Of a stretch of DNA of 62,969 bases, positions 36,014 through 45,365 are shown one piece after another. The notes beneath the pieces were generated by a model. The model worked only from the letters and a program-made list of their open reading frames with translations. It was not told the origin of the DNA and did not search any database. The stretch comes from Clostridia bacterium. GTDB lineage: Bacteria > Bacillota > Clostridia > Oscillospirales > CAG-272. The translations under genes and the position numbers were made by a program. The stretch spans positions 1 to 62,969 of the forward strand of contig JAFYOX010000001.1 of NCBI GenBank assembly GCA_017547755.1. The letters are read 5' to 3'. Position 1 is the first letter of the stretch; each line of letters begins with the position of its first letter.

Positions 36014-36062
36014 AAAAAATCAGGCAGGAACTTTCCCAAAGAAGTTCCTGCCTGAAACTGTT
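36014..36062. terminator. Bidirectional terminator
   Basis: The 13-bp stem CAGGCAGGAACTT and its complement with an A run on one side, between the convergent esterase and sialidase-fold genes. Confidence 0.85.
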
Positions 36063-37142
36063 TTACAGCTTCCACTTGGTATAAAGAATGGACGGGAAGC
36101 CGTCTTTTTCGTACTGCTGGTAGTAGACGGTGAGGATGGAGCCGTCGGAGAGTTCAACGGAGCAGGGGTAACCGAGGTCGCACGGGCTGGTTTCGCAGAG
36201 GATGTAGTCGTCCGCCCAGGTTTCGCCGTTGTCACGGCTGACGAGCGCGCGTTCGCCGAAGGGTTCGGCACGGCGTCCGTAGACGAGGACGAGTGCGCCG
36301 GAGGAGTGCTTGATGAGGTGCGGAGGAGATCCGCAGACGCCCATCGGCACCATATCCGTCCATGTTCTGCCGCCGTCGTCAGAGATGCTCTGGTACATCG
36401 TGAACCCGTAGGCAACTTCCGGACCTTCCGCGCGGATGATGCCGACCAGTCGTCCGTTGTCCAGTTCAACGACGTGCGGTTCGTGGAAGTTCTTCCAGGA
36501 GGTGCCTTCCGGTGCGGTCAGTTCGCCGAGCTTCGACCAGGTGGTGCCTTCATCCGTGCTGACCCATGTGGAGATCACGTCCGGATTTTCTCTTCCTTCG
36601 GAGAAATGTTCCTTGCCGAGGTAGAGGATCGTTCCGTTTTTCAGAAGGATCGGGCCGTGCGGGGTCGAGATCGGGATCTGTACCGTATCGCCCCAGGTCA
36701 TACCGCCGTCATGGGAGACGCGTACGAACGAACCGCCGTGGCTGAACTTTTCCGGAATGGTGGAGTACATATCGAGCACGCCGCCGGAGCCGCCCCATGC
36801 ACCGCGGATGGCGTCGTTGTAGCGTCCGGTGTAATTTGTGACCGGATGGCAGAACCAGGTCACGAGGATAGTCTTGCCGCCGAGACAGACCACGCCCGCA
36901 TCACGGTCGTCGAGGTAAGTGTCGTTGATGATCATCGGGATCGACCACGTCTTGCCTTCGTCCCAGCTCTTGAAGAGAACGGTCTTGCCGAACGGGCAGA
37001 TGTGGGATACACGGAAGCCGGAACAGACGGCGTACAGCGTGCCTTCGTCATCCTTGCAGACGGACGGCCAGCCGTTGTAGCGGAAGAACGAGTCCGGATT
37101 GTGCCAGATGATCCCATGTTCGTTTTGGTTGCGGATTTCCAT
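36063..37142 (-). CDS. Sialidase-fold (BNR/Asp-box) protein
   Basis: A 359-residue propeller with Asp boxes SWDEGKTWSIP, SHDGGMTWGDT, STDEGTTWSKL, SDDGGRTWTDM and SRDNGETWADD. PHVVELDNGRLVGIIR is the usual interblade strand. It is likely an exo-glycosidase or sialidase relative, but no RIP motif is seen. There is no signal peptide. It has its own promoter and ends at a shared terminator. Confidence 0.78.
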   Translation of the reverse strand: MEIRNQNEHGIIWHNPDSFFRYNGWPSVCKDDEGTLYAVCSGFRVSHICPFGKTVLFKSWDEGKTWSIPMIINDTYLDDRDAGVVCLGGKTILVTWFCHPVTNYTGRYNDAIRGAWGGSGGVLDMYSTIPEKFSHGGSFVRVSHDGGMTWGDTVQIPISTPHGPILLKNGTILYLGKEHFSEGRENPDVISTWVSTDEGTTWSKLGELTAPEGTSWKNFHEPHVVELDNGRLVGIIRAEGPEVAYGFTMYQSISDDGGRTWTDMVPMGVCGSPPHLIKHSSGALVLVYGRRAEPFGERALVSRDNGETWADDYILCETSPCDLGYPCSVELSDGSILTVYYQQYEKDGFPSILYTKWKL

Positions 37143-37177
37143 AGAATAACCTCCCTGCGGAAATTGATGTTATCCCT

Positions 37178-37206
37178 ATTATAGCGTATCGGTTCCGCTT
37201 TGTAAA
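37178..37206 (-). promoter_or_regulatory. Sigma-A promoter for the sialidase-fold gene at 37142
   Basis: TTTACA, 17 bp, TATAAT on minus, immediately below the GH2 terminator. Confidence 0.8.
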
Positions 37207-37215
37207 TGCGGTGAA

Positions 37216-37250
37216 AGAAAAAACTTCCGGAGAAAACTCCGGAAGTTCTG
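37216..37250 (-). terminator. Terminator of the GH2 gene
   Basis: The stem AACTTCCGGAG/CTCCGGAAGTT is followed on minus by TTTTTTC. Confidence 0.88.
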
Positions 37251-37269
37251 TGTTTTATGGGATAAGAAC

Positions 37270-38973
37270 TCAGTCTTCGATTGCAGCCTTGCGGGCGAAG
37301 ATTTCGTGAACGATCGCGGGATCGAACTTCGGCTTGCGTTCGTAGGTGTAAAGACCGTTCTGTTCCTGTTCAACGTCGGTGAGCTGCGTGTAGCAGAACG
37401 CGAAGATGCGGTCGTCGTCGAGCATAACGTCGGTCAGACCCTTCAGACGGGTAAGGAATTCTTCTTCGGTCTTCGGTGCGTTGCCGTAGCCCCAGCCGTC
37501 CTGCTTGTCGGTCCAGCGGATTCCGCCGTATTCGCTTACAAAGAACGGGGTCTTTCCGTCATAGTGCTGACGGTCGCCGATACCGTTGGACATGGTACCG
37601 AAATCGTTGAAATCGGAGAAGTGTTCCGCGAACTTAACGGGATCCTGTTCGTAGTCGTGTACGTCGTAAACGTCGGTCTTGTCTACATGGTAGTTACCGC
37701 TCGTGTCGATGCAGGGACGGGTCGGGTCAGCTGCCTTGGTAGCGTTGTAAACGAGGTTGAGAACGTCGTTGTACTGCTGTCTGCCGCCCATATCCCAGGT
37801 TTCGTTGAAGGGACACCAGCCGACGATGGACGGGTGGTTGAAGTCACGGTCAACTTCTTCGAGCCATTCGGGAAGGATACCATAGATCGCATCCGCATAG
37901 GTGTGGTCGAGACCCCAGTTCGGGAATTCGCCCCATACGATGTAACCCTTCTTGTCTGCGTGGTAGAGGAAGCGTTCTTCGAATACCTTTTCATGGAGAC
38001 GTGCGCCGTTGAAGCCCATTGCCATGGAGAGGTCGATGTCCGCTGCGAGGAATTCATCCGTGGGAGCCGTGTAAACGCCTTCCGGATTGAAGCCCTGGTC
38101 GAGAACGAGTCTCTGGAATACGGACTTGCCGTTGAGGTAGAACTTGTTGTTGCAGTAAGCGATGGAACGGAGACCGAAATAGCTCTTTACAACGTCGTCG
38201 CCGTAGGTGAGAGTGAGGTCATAGAGACCGCCCTTGCCGAGTTCCCAGAGGTGCTTTTCGGTGAGAGCGAGGGTGAGAACTGCCTGACCGCCGCAGGAAG
38301 CAACGGATGCGGTGCCGCAGTCCTTGCCTTCGAAGGTTGCGGAAACGGTAAGAGTGTCTGCACCGCAGAGGTCAGCCATTACGGTGAGAGTGCCTGCTTC
38401 TGCATCGGTGAGATACTTAACCTTTTCGATGTGGGTCTTCGGAACGAATTCCATCCATACGGTCTGCCAGATACCGGTGGTTCTGGTGTAGTCACAGCCG
38501 TGGGAGTAGTACCATTCGGACTGCTTGCCGCGCGGGATGAGACGGTCGCGTTCATCGTCTTCCGCATGGAGGCAGATGGTGTTGGTGCCGGCGTGTACGA
38601 ATTCGGTAACGTCAACCTTGAAGGAAACGTAGCCGCCCTTGTGCTTGCCTGCGCGCTTGCCGTTGATGAACACGGTGGAGAGATAGTCAACCGCGCCGAA
38701 GTGGAGGTAAACGATACCGGAAACCTGTTCTTCGGTCAGTTCAACGGTCTTCTTGTACCATACGGAGGTCATGAAGTCCTTGTCTTCCACACCGGAGAGC
38801 TTGCACTGCGGGCAGAAGGGAACGTTGATCTTCATGCCGAGGGTCTTGTCGTCTTCGTAGAGCTTGCGGGCATAACCGCTGTTGCCGCGGTCGATTTCAA
38901 AGTCCCATTCGCCGTTGAGGTTGATCCATGCCGCACGTTCGAACTGCGGCTTCGGATGTTCGCATCTGTACAT
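37270..38973 (-). CDS. GH2 family glycosidase (beta-galactosidase/beta-glucuronidase-like)
   Basis: A 567-residue GH2 enzyme with sugar-binding jelly roll (about 1-170), immunoglobulin-like domain (about 170-270) and TIM barrel. GWCPFNETWD has the acid/base Glu at about 390, and FFVSEYGGIRW the nucleophile Glu at about 481. It is short for GH2, with no C-terminal extra domains. It splits beta-linked galactosides, glucuronides or mannosides; specificity is not decided by sequence. There is no signal peptide. The start at 38973 follows GAAAGGA, and a promoter with perfect -10 lies at 39025-39053. AAG-rich lysine codons suggest high expression. Confidence 0.9.
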   Translation of the reverse strand: MYRCEHPKPQFERAAWINLNGEWDFEIDRGNSGYARKLYEDDKTLGMKINVPFCPQCKLSGVEDKDFMTSVWYKKTVELTEEQVSGIVYLHFGAVDYLSTVFINGKRAGKHKGGYVSFKVDVTEFVHAGTNTICLHAEDDERDRLIPRGKQSEWYYSHGCDYTRTTGIWQTVWMEFVPKTHIEKVKYLTDAEAGTLTVMADLCGADTLTVSATFEGKDCGTASVASCGGQAVLTLALTEKHLWELGKGGLYDLTLTYGDDVVKSYFGLRSIAYCNNKFYLNGKSVFQRLVLDQGFNPEGVYTAPTDEFLAADIDLSMAMGFNGARLHEKVFEERFLYHADKKGYIVWGEFPNWGLDHTYADAIYGILPEWLEEVDRDFNHPSIVGWCPFNETWDMGGRQQYNDVLNLVYNATKAADPTRPCIDTSGNYHVDKTDVYDVHDYEQDPVKFAEHFSDFNDFGTMSNGIGDRQHYDGKTPFFVSEYGGIRWTDKQDGWGYGNAPKTEEEFLTRLKGLTDVMLDDDRIFAFCYTQLTDVEQEQNGLYTYERKPKFDPAIVHEIFARKAAIED

Positions 38974-39024
38974 AATTTGATGTTTTCCTTTCGGATTCAG
39001 TATTTGCGTAACGCATACCTGTAC

Positions 39025-39053
39025 ATTATACCTTGTTTGCTGGGGATTTTCAA
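39025..39053 (-). promoter_or_regulatory. Sigma-A promoter for the GH2 gene
   Basis: TTGAAA, 17 bp, TATAAT on minus, with a leader of about 45 bases. Confidence 0.8.
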
Positions 39054-39109
39054 TATGATTGTGCATTTTTGTGCAAAAAAAGATATCGGAAGGAAATAAT
39101 TCTACTCTC

Positions 39110-39139
39110 TTGACCAATCCCGAACCCGTATGGTATAAT
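39110..39139 (+). promoter_or_regulatory. Promoter of the nine-gene operon
   Basis: TTGACC, 18 bp, TATAAT. The ATGGTATAAT extension matches those at 9105 and 29237. It is the only clear promoter before the genes from 39176 to 50768. Confidence 0.8.
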
Positions 39140-39175
39140 AAAGCATAATTTTGAGGTGCATGAGGAGATGATTCT

Positions 39176-39934
39176 ATGCAATTTGCCAACAAGACTGCTA
39201 TTTCCACCGGTGCGGCATCCGGAATGGGTCTGCTGTTTGCCCAGTGCTGGGCGTCGGAAGGCGGAAATGTTCTTATGTGCGACGTCAACGAGCCGGTTCT
39301 CATGGAAAAAGTCGCGGAGATCAACGCGAAAGACGGCGGCAGAGCCTGCGGTATCGTCTGCGATGTCCGCGATTACGGACAGGTCTGCGCGGCACGTGAC
39401 CGCGCGGTCGCGGAGTTCGGCAGTATCGACCTGATGGCGAATTTCGCCGGAGGCACGGCGCGCCGTATGCTCGGCGTGGACGGATCTCTCGAATTCCCGG
39501 ACGTTCCGATCGATGTGTATGACTGGGGGATCGATGTGAATCTCAAGGGACCGTTTTATTTTGCCCATGCGGTCATGAAGCAGATGCGCGAGCAGGAAAG
39601 CGGTCTCATCATCAATATCGGCTCCATCACCGGCGCGGAAGGCGACGGTAATGGAACGGATTATCCCACCGCGAAAAGCGCGCTGATGTACGGTCTGACG
39701 AAATCCCTTGCGCAGTACGGCGCGAAATACAACGTCCGCTGTGTCTGCGTTTCTCCCGGACCGGTGCTGACCCGTCCGGCAATGGCAAACATGAAGACCC
39801 TTCTCGGACGTGCCGCCGAGCCGCAGGAGATCATCGATCTGATCCTGTTCATCGCATCGGAAAAGGGGCAGTTCATCAACGGAACGAACATCATGATCGA
39901 CGGCGGCCGCGACGCCATGGGCCGCTGGCACTGA
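39176..39934 (+). CDS. Short-chain dehydrogenase/reductase
   Basis: A 252-residue classical SDR. STGAASGMG is the NAD(P)-binding glycine motif, DVNEPVLME follows with Asp favouring NAD, NIGSITG has the catalytic Ser region and YPTAKSAL the Tyr-Lys pair. It oxidises or reduces a hydroxyl on an imported sugar, cyclitol or related compound. It is the first gene of the nine-gene operon. The ribosome binding site GAGGAG precedes the start. Confidence 0.9.
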   Translation: MQFANKTAISTGAASGMGLLFAQCWASEGGNVLMCDVNEPVLMEKVAEINAKDGGRACGIVCDVRDYGQVCAARDRAVAEFGSIDLMANFAGGTARRMLGVDGSLEFPDVPIDVYDWGIDVNLKGPFYFAHAVMKQMREQESGLIINIGSITGAEGDGNGTDYPTAKSALMYGLTKSLAQYGAKYNVRCVCVSPGPVLTRPAMANMKTLLGRAAEPQEIIDLILFIASEKGQFINGTNIMIDGGRDAMGRWH

Positions 39935-39946
39935 GGGAGGGATATC

Positions 39947-40723
39947 ATGCAGAACCGTCCCACATTTCTCGGGTATTCCGAACCGCTGTACTGCTGTATG
40001 ATCCAGGCACGGACCGCAGAACGTGCGCTCTCTCTGATCCGCCGCGGGCTGGACGGCGGATGTACCGCGTTCGGCTTCCAGCAATGTCAGCTTGAGATGC
40101 AGTACCGCTATGAAACGACGATCCGTTCGCTTTTTGAAGCGATGGAAGGACGTCCCGTGTACGTCACCAACTACCGCGGCGGACGCAATGCCGGGCAGAC
40201 GGACGAAGAAGTTTCCGAAGGACTTGTCACCCTTGCAAAATACGGCGCGACACTCTGCGATGTCATGGGTGATATGTTCTGCCGCCATCCGCAGGAGATG
40301 ACCGACGATCCCGCCGCGATCGAAAAACAGCTCCGGCTGATCGACCGCATCCACGAAGCGGGCGGGGAAGTCCTGATGTCATCGCACATCCTGAAATATA
40401 CCCCGGCGGAAGAAGTTCTCCGCATCGCACTGGAACAGCAGAAACGCGGCGCGGATGTCGTCAAGATCGTGACAGCCGCAGACAGCGAGGCACAGCAGCT
40501 GGAAAATCTGCGGATCACATCCCTGCTGAAGGAAGCACTGGACGTCCCGTATCTCTTCCTGTCGGGCGGATCGCATTACGCGCTCCACCGGATGATCGGT
40601 CCGATGCTCGGCTGCATTATGTATCTCTGCGTCACGGAATACGACGAACTCGCGACAAAGAGTCAGCCGCTTCTGGAAAATGTGCGTGCCGTGCGGCAGC
40701 ATTTTCCCTATCTCTCGAAGTGA
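39947..40723 (+). CDS. Type I 3-dehydroquinate dehydratase-like TIM-barrel protein
   Basis: A 258-residue protein that resembles type I dehydroquinase (AroD). VLMSSHILKYTPAEEVL carries a His at 147 and ADVVKIVT a Lys at 173, the spacing of the His143/Lys170 Schiff-base dyad of the Salmonella enzyme. The later HRMIG and SQP segments are placed like the substrate-binding Arg and Gln. The operon has no other shikimate-pathway gene, so it may dehydrate a quinate-like or sugar-derived ketone rather than make aromatic amino acids. It starts 12 bp after the SDR gene. Confidence 0.72.
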   Translation: MQNRPTFLGYSEPLYCCMIQARTAERALSLIRRGLDGGCTAFGFQQCQLEMQYRYETTIRSLFEAMEGRPVYVTNYRGGRNAGQTDEEVSEGLVTLAKYGATLCDVMGDMFCRHPQEMTDDPAAIEKQLRLIDRIHEAGGEVLMSSHILKYTPAEEVLRIALEQQKRGADVVKIVTAADSEAQQLENLRITSLLKEALDVPYLFLSGGSHYALHRMIGPMLGCIMYLCVTEYDELATKSQPLLENVRAVRQHFPYLSK

Positions 40724-40736
40724 GGTCAATCCGAAC

Positions 40737-41726
40737 ATGAAAGCAATCCTCATACAGAACGATGAAAAACGCTCTCTCGTCTGGTCGGACGTACCCGATC
40801 CGGTCATGGCGGAGGACGAATGTCTGATAAAAATCGAAGCCGCGGGGATCAACCGTGCCGATCTGATGCAGCGCGAAGGAAACTATCCGCCGCCGCCCGG
40901 ATGTCCGGAGTGGATGGGGCTGGAGATTTCCGGAACTGTCGTGCAGGTCGGGACGACTGCGGCACAGGAAGCCGGATGGAAACCGGGCGACAAAGTCTGC
41001 GCGCTTCTCGGAGGCGGCGGATATGCCCGGTATGTCAGCGTACGCTATGATATGCTCATGCCGGTTCCCGCAAACTGCACGATGACCGAAGCCGCCGCTC
41101 TTCCGGAGGCGTTTGCGACCTCGTATCTGAATCTGTTCACGGAAGGAAACATCCGTGCGGGAGATACGCTTCTCGTCACGGCCGGTGCCAGCGGCCTGGC
41201 AAGCGTGATGATCCCGCTTGCGAAATCTTTCGGGATCCGTGTGATCACCACCGTCCGCAAGGACGAACAGGTCGAAAAGATCCGTCCGCTCGGTGCGGAT
41301 GTGATCGTCAATACCCGGACACAGGATCTCGCGGAAGTTCTGAAGGCGGAACTTGACGCCGGACACGGCGTGGATGTCGCCATCGACTGCCTCGGCGGCG
41401 AAACGATGGGACGCTGTCTGCCGTATCTGAACCGCGGTGCCCGCTGGATCATGATCGCATCCCTCGCCGGATCGCTTACGGAAGTGGATCTGAAGAACAT
41501 CTTCGTCCGGAACATCCGGATCATCGGAAGCACCCTCCGTTCCCGCACACCGGAAGTCAAAGCCGCGCTTCTCGCCGATCTGGTGAAGAACGTCTGGCCG
41601 AAGGTGGAAAGCGGTGAAGTCCGTCCGACCATCTGCCGTGTGCTTCCCATTACGGAAGCGGAAGCGGCACAGAATCTGCTCTATCAGGGTCAGAACATCG
41701 GAAAAGTGGTTCTGACCGTCGAATAA
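40737..41726 (+). CDS. Quinone oxidoreductase-like medium-chain dehydrogenase
   Basis: A 329-residue MDR protein of the PIG3/QOR type. AAGINRADLMQREGNYPPP is the family signature, followed by LLVTAGASGLAS as the nucleotide-binding turn. The zinc ligands of alcohol dehydrogenases are absent, so it is a zinc-free NAD(P)H-dependent reductase of quinones or enones. It could reduce the enone made by the dehydratase-like protein just upstream. The ATG at 40737 is preferred; the longer open frame overlaps the previous gene. Confidence 0.88.
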   Translation: MKAILIQNDEKRSLVWSDVPDPVMAEDECLIKIEAAGINRADLMQREGNYPPPPGCPEWMGLEISGTVVQVGTTAAQEAGWKPGDKVCALLGGGGYARYVSVRYDMLMPVPANCTMTEAAALPEAFATSYLNLFTEGNIRAGDTLLVTAGASGLASVMIPLAKSFGIRVITTVRKDEQVEKIRPLGADVIVNTRTQDLAEVLKAELDAGHGVDVAIDCLGGETMGRCLPYLNRGARWIMIASLAGSLTEVDLKNIFVRNIRIIGSTLRSRTPEVKAALLADLVKNVWPKVESGEVRPTICRVLPITEAEAAQNLLYQGQNIGKVVLTVE

Positions 41727-41756
41727 ATATCAAATACATACAAGGAGAACGACATC

Positions 41757-42713
41757 ATGTCCAGCTTGCTTGCACAGGCGATCCGCTACGAACATCCTGC
41801 GACCATTCCGGTCGGAGTCAGCGCACTTCCGGCGGTCTGGCTGAAATACGGCGATGAATTCCAGCGCATTGCGAACGAATATCCGCAGTTTTTCGGAAAT
41901 TTCCAGTACGACCCGCACACCTACCGCTATGCGGATTCCTACCATACCGGCACATTCACCGATGAATGGGGCTGTGTCTGGGAAAATATTCAGGAAGGGA
42001 ACGAATCCATCGTCAAGGGACATCCGGTAAAGTCCGAAGAAGACGTTATGAAGCTTGCGATCCCGGAAGACCGCAGCGGTCGTTTCCCGCACGGCTTCAT
42101 GTACCTCCGTCTGCTCGACCTCTGCGGCTTCGAACTGGCGATGACCATGTTTGCGGAAGAAGATGAAGAGATCCAGACCCTTGTTGACAAGGTTCTCACT
42201 TACAACTGCGCACAGATGGAAGTGATCCTGCCGGGACTCGGCGAAATCGCGTATTTCGGCGATGACCTCGGGATGCAGAAGGGACTTGCCATCGGTCCGC
42301 GCCGCTGGAGAAAATATCTGAAGCCCTGCTACAGCAGACTCTACGGCATGATCAAGGCAAAGAAGCCCGATACGCTCGTCTATATGCACACCGACGGCTG
42401 TATCTGGGAGATCATGCCCGACCTCGCCGAATGCGGCGTGGATATGATCAATCCGCAGATCCGTGCCAACGGTCTCGACAATCTCGTGCGCGTCTGCAGG
42501 GGCAAAATCCCGATCAATCTCGACATGGACCGTCAGCTGTTCCCGTTTGCGACCCCGTCGCAGATTCACGATCACTTCGCGGAATGTGTGGAAGCGCTCT
42601 ATCTGCCGGAAGGCGGTCTCGGTCTGAACGTCGAACTGAACTACGAAATCCCGCTGGAAAATATTGTGGCGATCCTCGATGCGGCAGAAAAATTCCGCCA
42701 TTACAAAGGTTAA
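41757..42713 (+). CDS. Uroporphyrinogen decarboxylase (URO-D) family protein
   Basis: A 318-residue URO-D superfamily TIM barrel. FGDDLGMQKGLAIGP and HTDGCIWEIMPDL are the typical blocks, while true haem-pathway Arg motifs are missing. Members of this group include corrinoid methyltransferases and many unassigned enzymes in sugar-rich operons. No corrinoid protein is next to it. Its role may be lyase- or methyltransferase-like. It lies 30 bp after the reductase gene, with AAGGAG upstream of the start. Confidence 0.8.
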   Translation: MSSLLAQAIRYEHPATIPVGVSALPAVWLKYGDEFQRIANEYPQFFGNFQYDPHTYRYADSYHTGTFTDEWGCVWENIQEGNESIVKGHPVKSEEDVMKLAIPEDRSGRFPHGFMYLRLLDLCGFELAMTMFAEEDEEIQTLVDKVLTYNCAQMEVILPGLGEIAYFGDDLGMQKGLAIGPRRWRKYLKPCYSRLYGMIKAKKPDTLVYMHTDGCIWEIMPDLAECGVDMINPQIRANGLDNLVRVCRGKIPINLDMDRQLFPFATPSQIHDHFAECVEALYLPEGGLGLNVELNYEIPLENIVAILDAAEKFRHYKG

Positions 42714-42746
42714 ATAAGCGGTTCAATTCACAGAAAGGACGCAGAT

Positions 42747-45362
42747 ATGGAACTGAAATTACGTTATGACAAACCGGCTCCGAACACGGAAGAAGGCTGG
42801 GAGCGGTATTCCATGCCGATCGGCAATTCCCATATGGGCGGCAATGTCTTCGGTATCGTAAAGCGCGAACGGATCCAGATCACGGAAAATTCCACGGAAA
42901 ATCCGGGGCATCTCGGCGGTCTGAACAGCTTTGCCGACCTGTATTTCCATTTTCCGCACGAGGACGAGTCCGTCCGGAATTATGAACGCGGTCTTGATAT
43001 CGGACGTGCGCTGGCGTATGTCCGCTACGACGCCGGCGATGTTTCCGTGGAGAGGGAATATTTTGCCTCCTATCCCGACCGTACTGTCGCCGGAAAGATC
43101 CGCACATCCGCACCGGTCACGCTGACCGCGGAAGTGAAGATCCCGTTCCTTACCGAAGAAGAAGGACGTGAAAAGCGCGGCGAAGTCACGGCGGAAGGGA
43201 ATACGATCACCATGACCGGCATCATGTGCGCGTACCGCGTGCGTTTTGCCGCACAGCTTACCGTCCGTACCAACGGTACGGTCACGGCGGAAAACGGCTG
43301 TCTGACCATTGCCGACGCTACGGAAACCGATTTTACATTCTGCGGTGCGACCAACTACGAACTCCGTCCGGAAGTTTTCACCGAACCGGACAACCATAAA
43401 AAACTCCGCGATTTCGATCCTCTGCCGCTGGCGGAATCGATCACAGCCGCGGCGCAGGCGTATTCCTATGACGATCTGCGTGTCCGTCATATCGAAGACC
43501 ACAGTGCACTTTTCGGACGTGTCTCTCTTGAATTCGGGGAAACCGAAGTGCCGGACCTCATGACGGACAAGCTTCTCGAAAACTATTCCGCAGGGGAACA
43601 GAGCCGCTATCTCGAAGTGCTGTACTTCCAGTTCGGACGGTATCTCCTGATCGCTTCGTCCCGTCCGGGATGCCTTCCCGCCAATCTGCAGGGCGTCTGG
43701 AACTGCCACGACCGCTCCCCGTGGGGCAGCGGCTACTGGCACAACATCAACGTCCAGATGAACTACTGGCCGGCATTCGTCACTGGACTCGGCGAAACCT
43801 TTGACGCATATCTCAAATTCTATCTCGCGTTCCTGCCGCAGGCGGAAAAATTCGCGTCCGAATACATCCGGAACACCGTTCCCGAAAACGCGTCCGATGT
43901 TCCCGGAGAATGCGGCTGGACGATCGGTACGGGCAGCTATGCCTATATGATCAGCGGACCCGGCGGACATTCCGGTCCCGGTACCGGCGGTCTGACCTCC
44001 AAGCTGTTCTGGGAATACTACGCATTCACCGGCGATAAGAACGTTTTACGCAATATCACCTATCCCGCGCTTCTTGCGATGGCGAAATTCCTCTGCAAAG
44101 TGGTGCGCGACTACGACGGAAAATACCTCTCCGTCTTCTCCGCGTCTCCGGAACAGATTCTGTCGAATCAGTGGGGACAGTATGTCCAGTATTACCACAC
44201 GGTCGGCTGTGCGTTTGACCAGCAGATGATCTGGGAAAATGCTGCGGATCTTCTGAAATGCGTGGAACTTCTCGGCGAAGATACCCTTCCGGAGGAAGAC
44301 CTTCCCGTGATCCGCAAGGTGCGCGAACAGATCGGACGTTACGATCCCGTACAGGTCGGCTGGAGCGGTCAGATCAAGGAATACCGCGAGGAACATTTCT
44401 ACGGTGAGATCGGCGAATTCCGTCACCGTCACATCTCCCAGCTCGTCGGTCTGTATCCCGGCACGTCCATTTCCGGCGAAACACCCGCATGGCTCGACGC
44501 CGCAAAGCGTTCCCTCGACCTCCGTTCGGACGAATCCACCGGATGGGCTCTGGCACACCGTCTGAATACCTGGGCACGTACCGGCGACGGCAACCGTGCG
44601 CATAAACTGTACGCCAACCTCCTCGGACAGCGTACGCTGCCGAATCTCTGGGATACACATCCGCCGTTCCAGATCGACGGCAATTTCGGCGGTGCGTCCG
44701 GGGTTGCGGAAATGCTGATTCAGAGCCATGAAACCTATATCCGTCCTCTGCCGTCCCTTCCGGATGCGTGGGCAGACGGTTCCTATACCGGTCTCGCGGC
44801 ACGCGGCGGCTTCACGATCGATGCCGCATGGAAAAACGGATGTGCGGAAACGATCACCGTGCATTCCGTATCCGGCGGTGAATGCCGGATCGAATATCCC
44901 GGCATTGCGGACGGTGTCCTTCCGATGGAAGCCGCAGTCATTGACCGCGATCATATCGTGATCCCGACGGAATCCGGCAGATCCTATACGATCAGCGCCA
45001 TTCCCGCACAGCCGAAGAAGCCCGTCCCGACCGAACTTCACGCCAACCGTTCCGGCGTGCTGACATGGACGTTCGGAGAAGCGGTCGATATCTGGCGTGC
45101 CGCAGACAGTTCGCCGGTCTACGAAAAGATCGCGCAGAACGTCGCCGACAACATCTATACCGACGTTACCCGCACCTTCGACCGTGCGGAAACCGTTACC
45201 TACAAGATCACCCGCGCGGATGCCGGCAGTTCTTCCGCACCCGGTGCCTGCGTCACGCTCAACCATTCCACGGAAATCGAACGTATGCGTTACCGCTACT
45301 GGGTACGTCAGGTGAATATGCCCTGCGGCGGTGCCAAGATTCCGGATTATCTGGGGGAATAA
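42747..45362 (+). CDS. GH95 alpha-L-fucosidase/galactosidase
   Basis: An 871-residue enzyme with an N-terminal super-sandwich and an (alpha/alpha)6 catalytic barrel. HNINVQMNYW holds the two Asn (about 333 and 335) that activate water in the family, KEYREEHF the acid Glu near 544, and FQIDGNFGG the Asp near 643. It inverts at alpha-1,2-linked L-fucose or L-galactose. The C-terminal 120 residues form an extra Ig-like domain. No signal peptide is present, whereas many GH95 enzymes are exported. It is the fifth gene of the operon. Confidence 0.9.
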   Translation: MELKLRYDKPAPNTEEGWERYSMPIGNSHMGGNVFGIVKRERIQITENSTENPGHLGGLNSFADLYFHFPHEDESVRNYERGLDIGRALAYVRYDAGDVSVEREYFASYPDRTVAGKIRTSAPVTLTAEVKIPFLTEEEGREKRGEVTAEGNTITMTGIMCAYRVRFAAQLTVRTNGTVTAENGCLTIADATETDFTFCGATNYELRPEVFTEPDNHKKLRDFDPLPLAESITAAAQAYSYDDLRVRHIEDHSALFGRVSLEFGETEVPDLMTDKLLENYSAGEQSRYLEVLYFQFGRYLLIASSRPGCLPANLQGVWNCHDRSPWGSGYWHNINVQMNYWPAFVTGLGETFDAYLKFYLAFLPQAEKFASEYIRNTVPENASDVPGECGWTIGTGSYAYMISGPGGHSGPGTGGLTSKLFWEYYAFTGDKNVLRNITYPALLAMAKFLCKVVRDYDGKYLSVFSASPEQILSNQWGQYVQYYHTVGCAFDQQMIWENAADLLKCVELLGEDTLPEEDLPVIRKVREQIGRYDPVQVGWSGQIKEYREEHFYGEIGEFRHRHISQLVGLYPGTSISGETPAWLDAAKRSLDLRSDESTGWALAHRLNTWARTGDGNRAHKLYANLLGQRTLPNLWDTHPPFQIDGNFGGASGVAEMLIQSHETYIRPLPSLPDAWADGSYTGLAARGGFTIDAAWKNGCAETITVHSVSGGECRIEYPGIADGVLPMEAAVIDRDHIVIPTESGRSYTISAIPAQPKKPVPTELHANRSGVLTWTFGEAVDIWRAADSSPVYEKIAQNVADNIYTDVTRTFDRAETVTYKITRADAGSSSAPGACVTLNHSTEIERMRYRYWVRQVNMPCGGAKIPDYLGE

Positions 45363-45365
45363 GCC

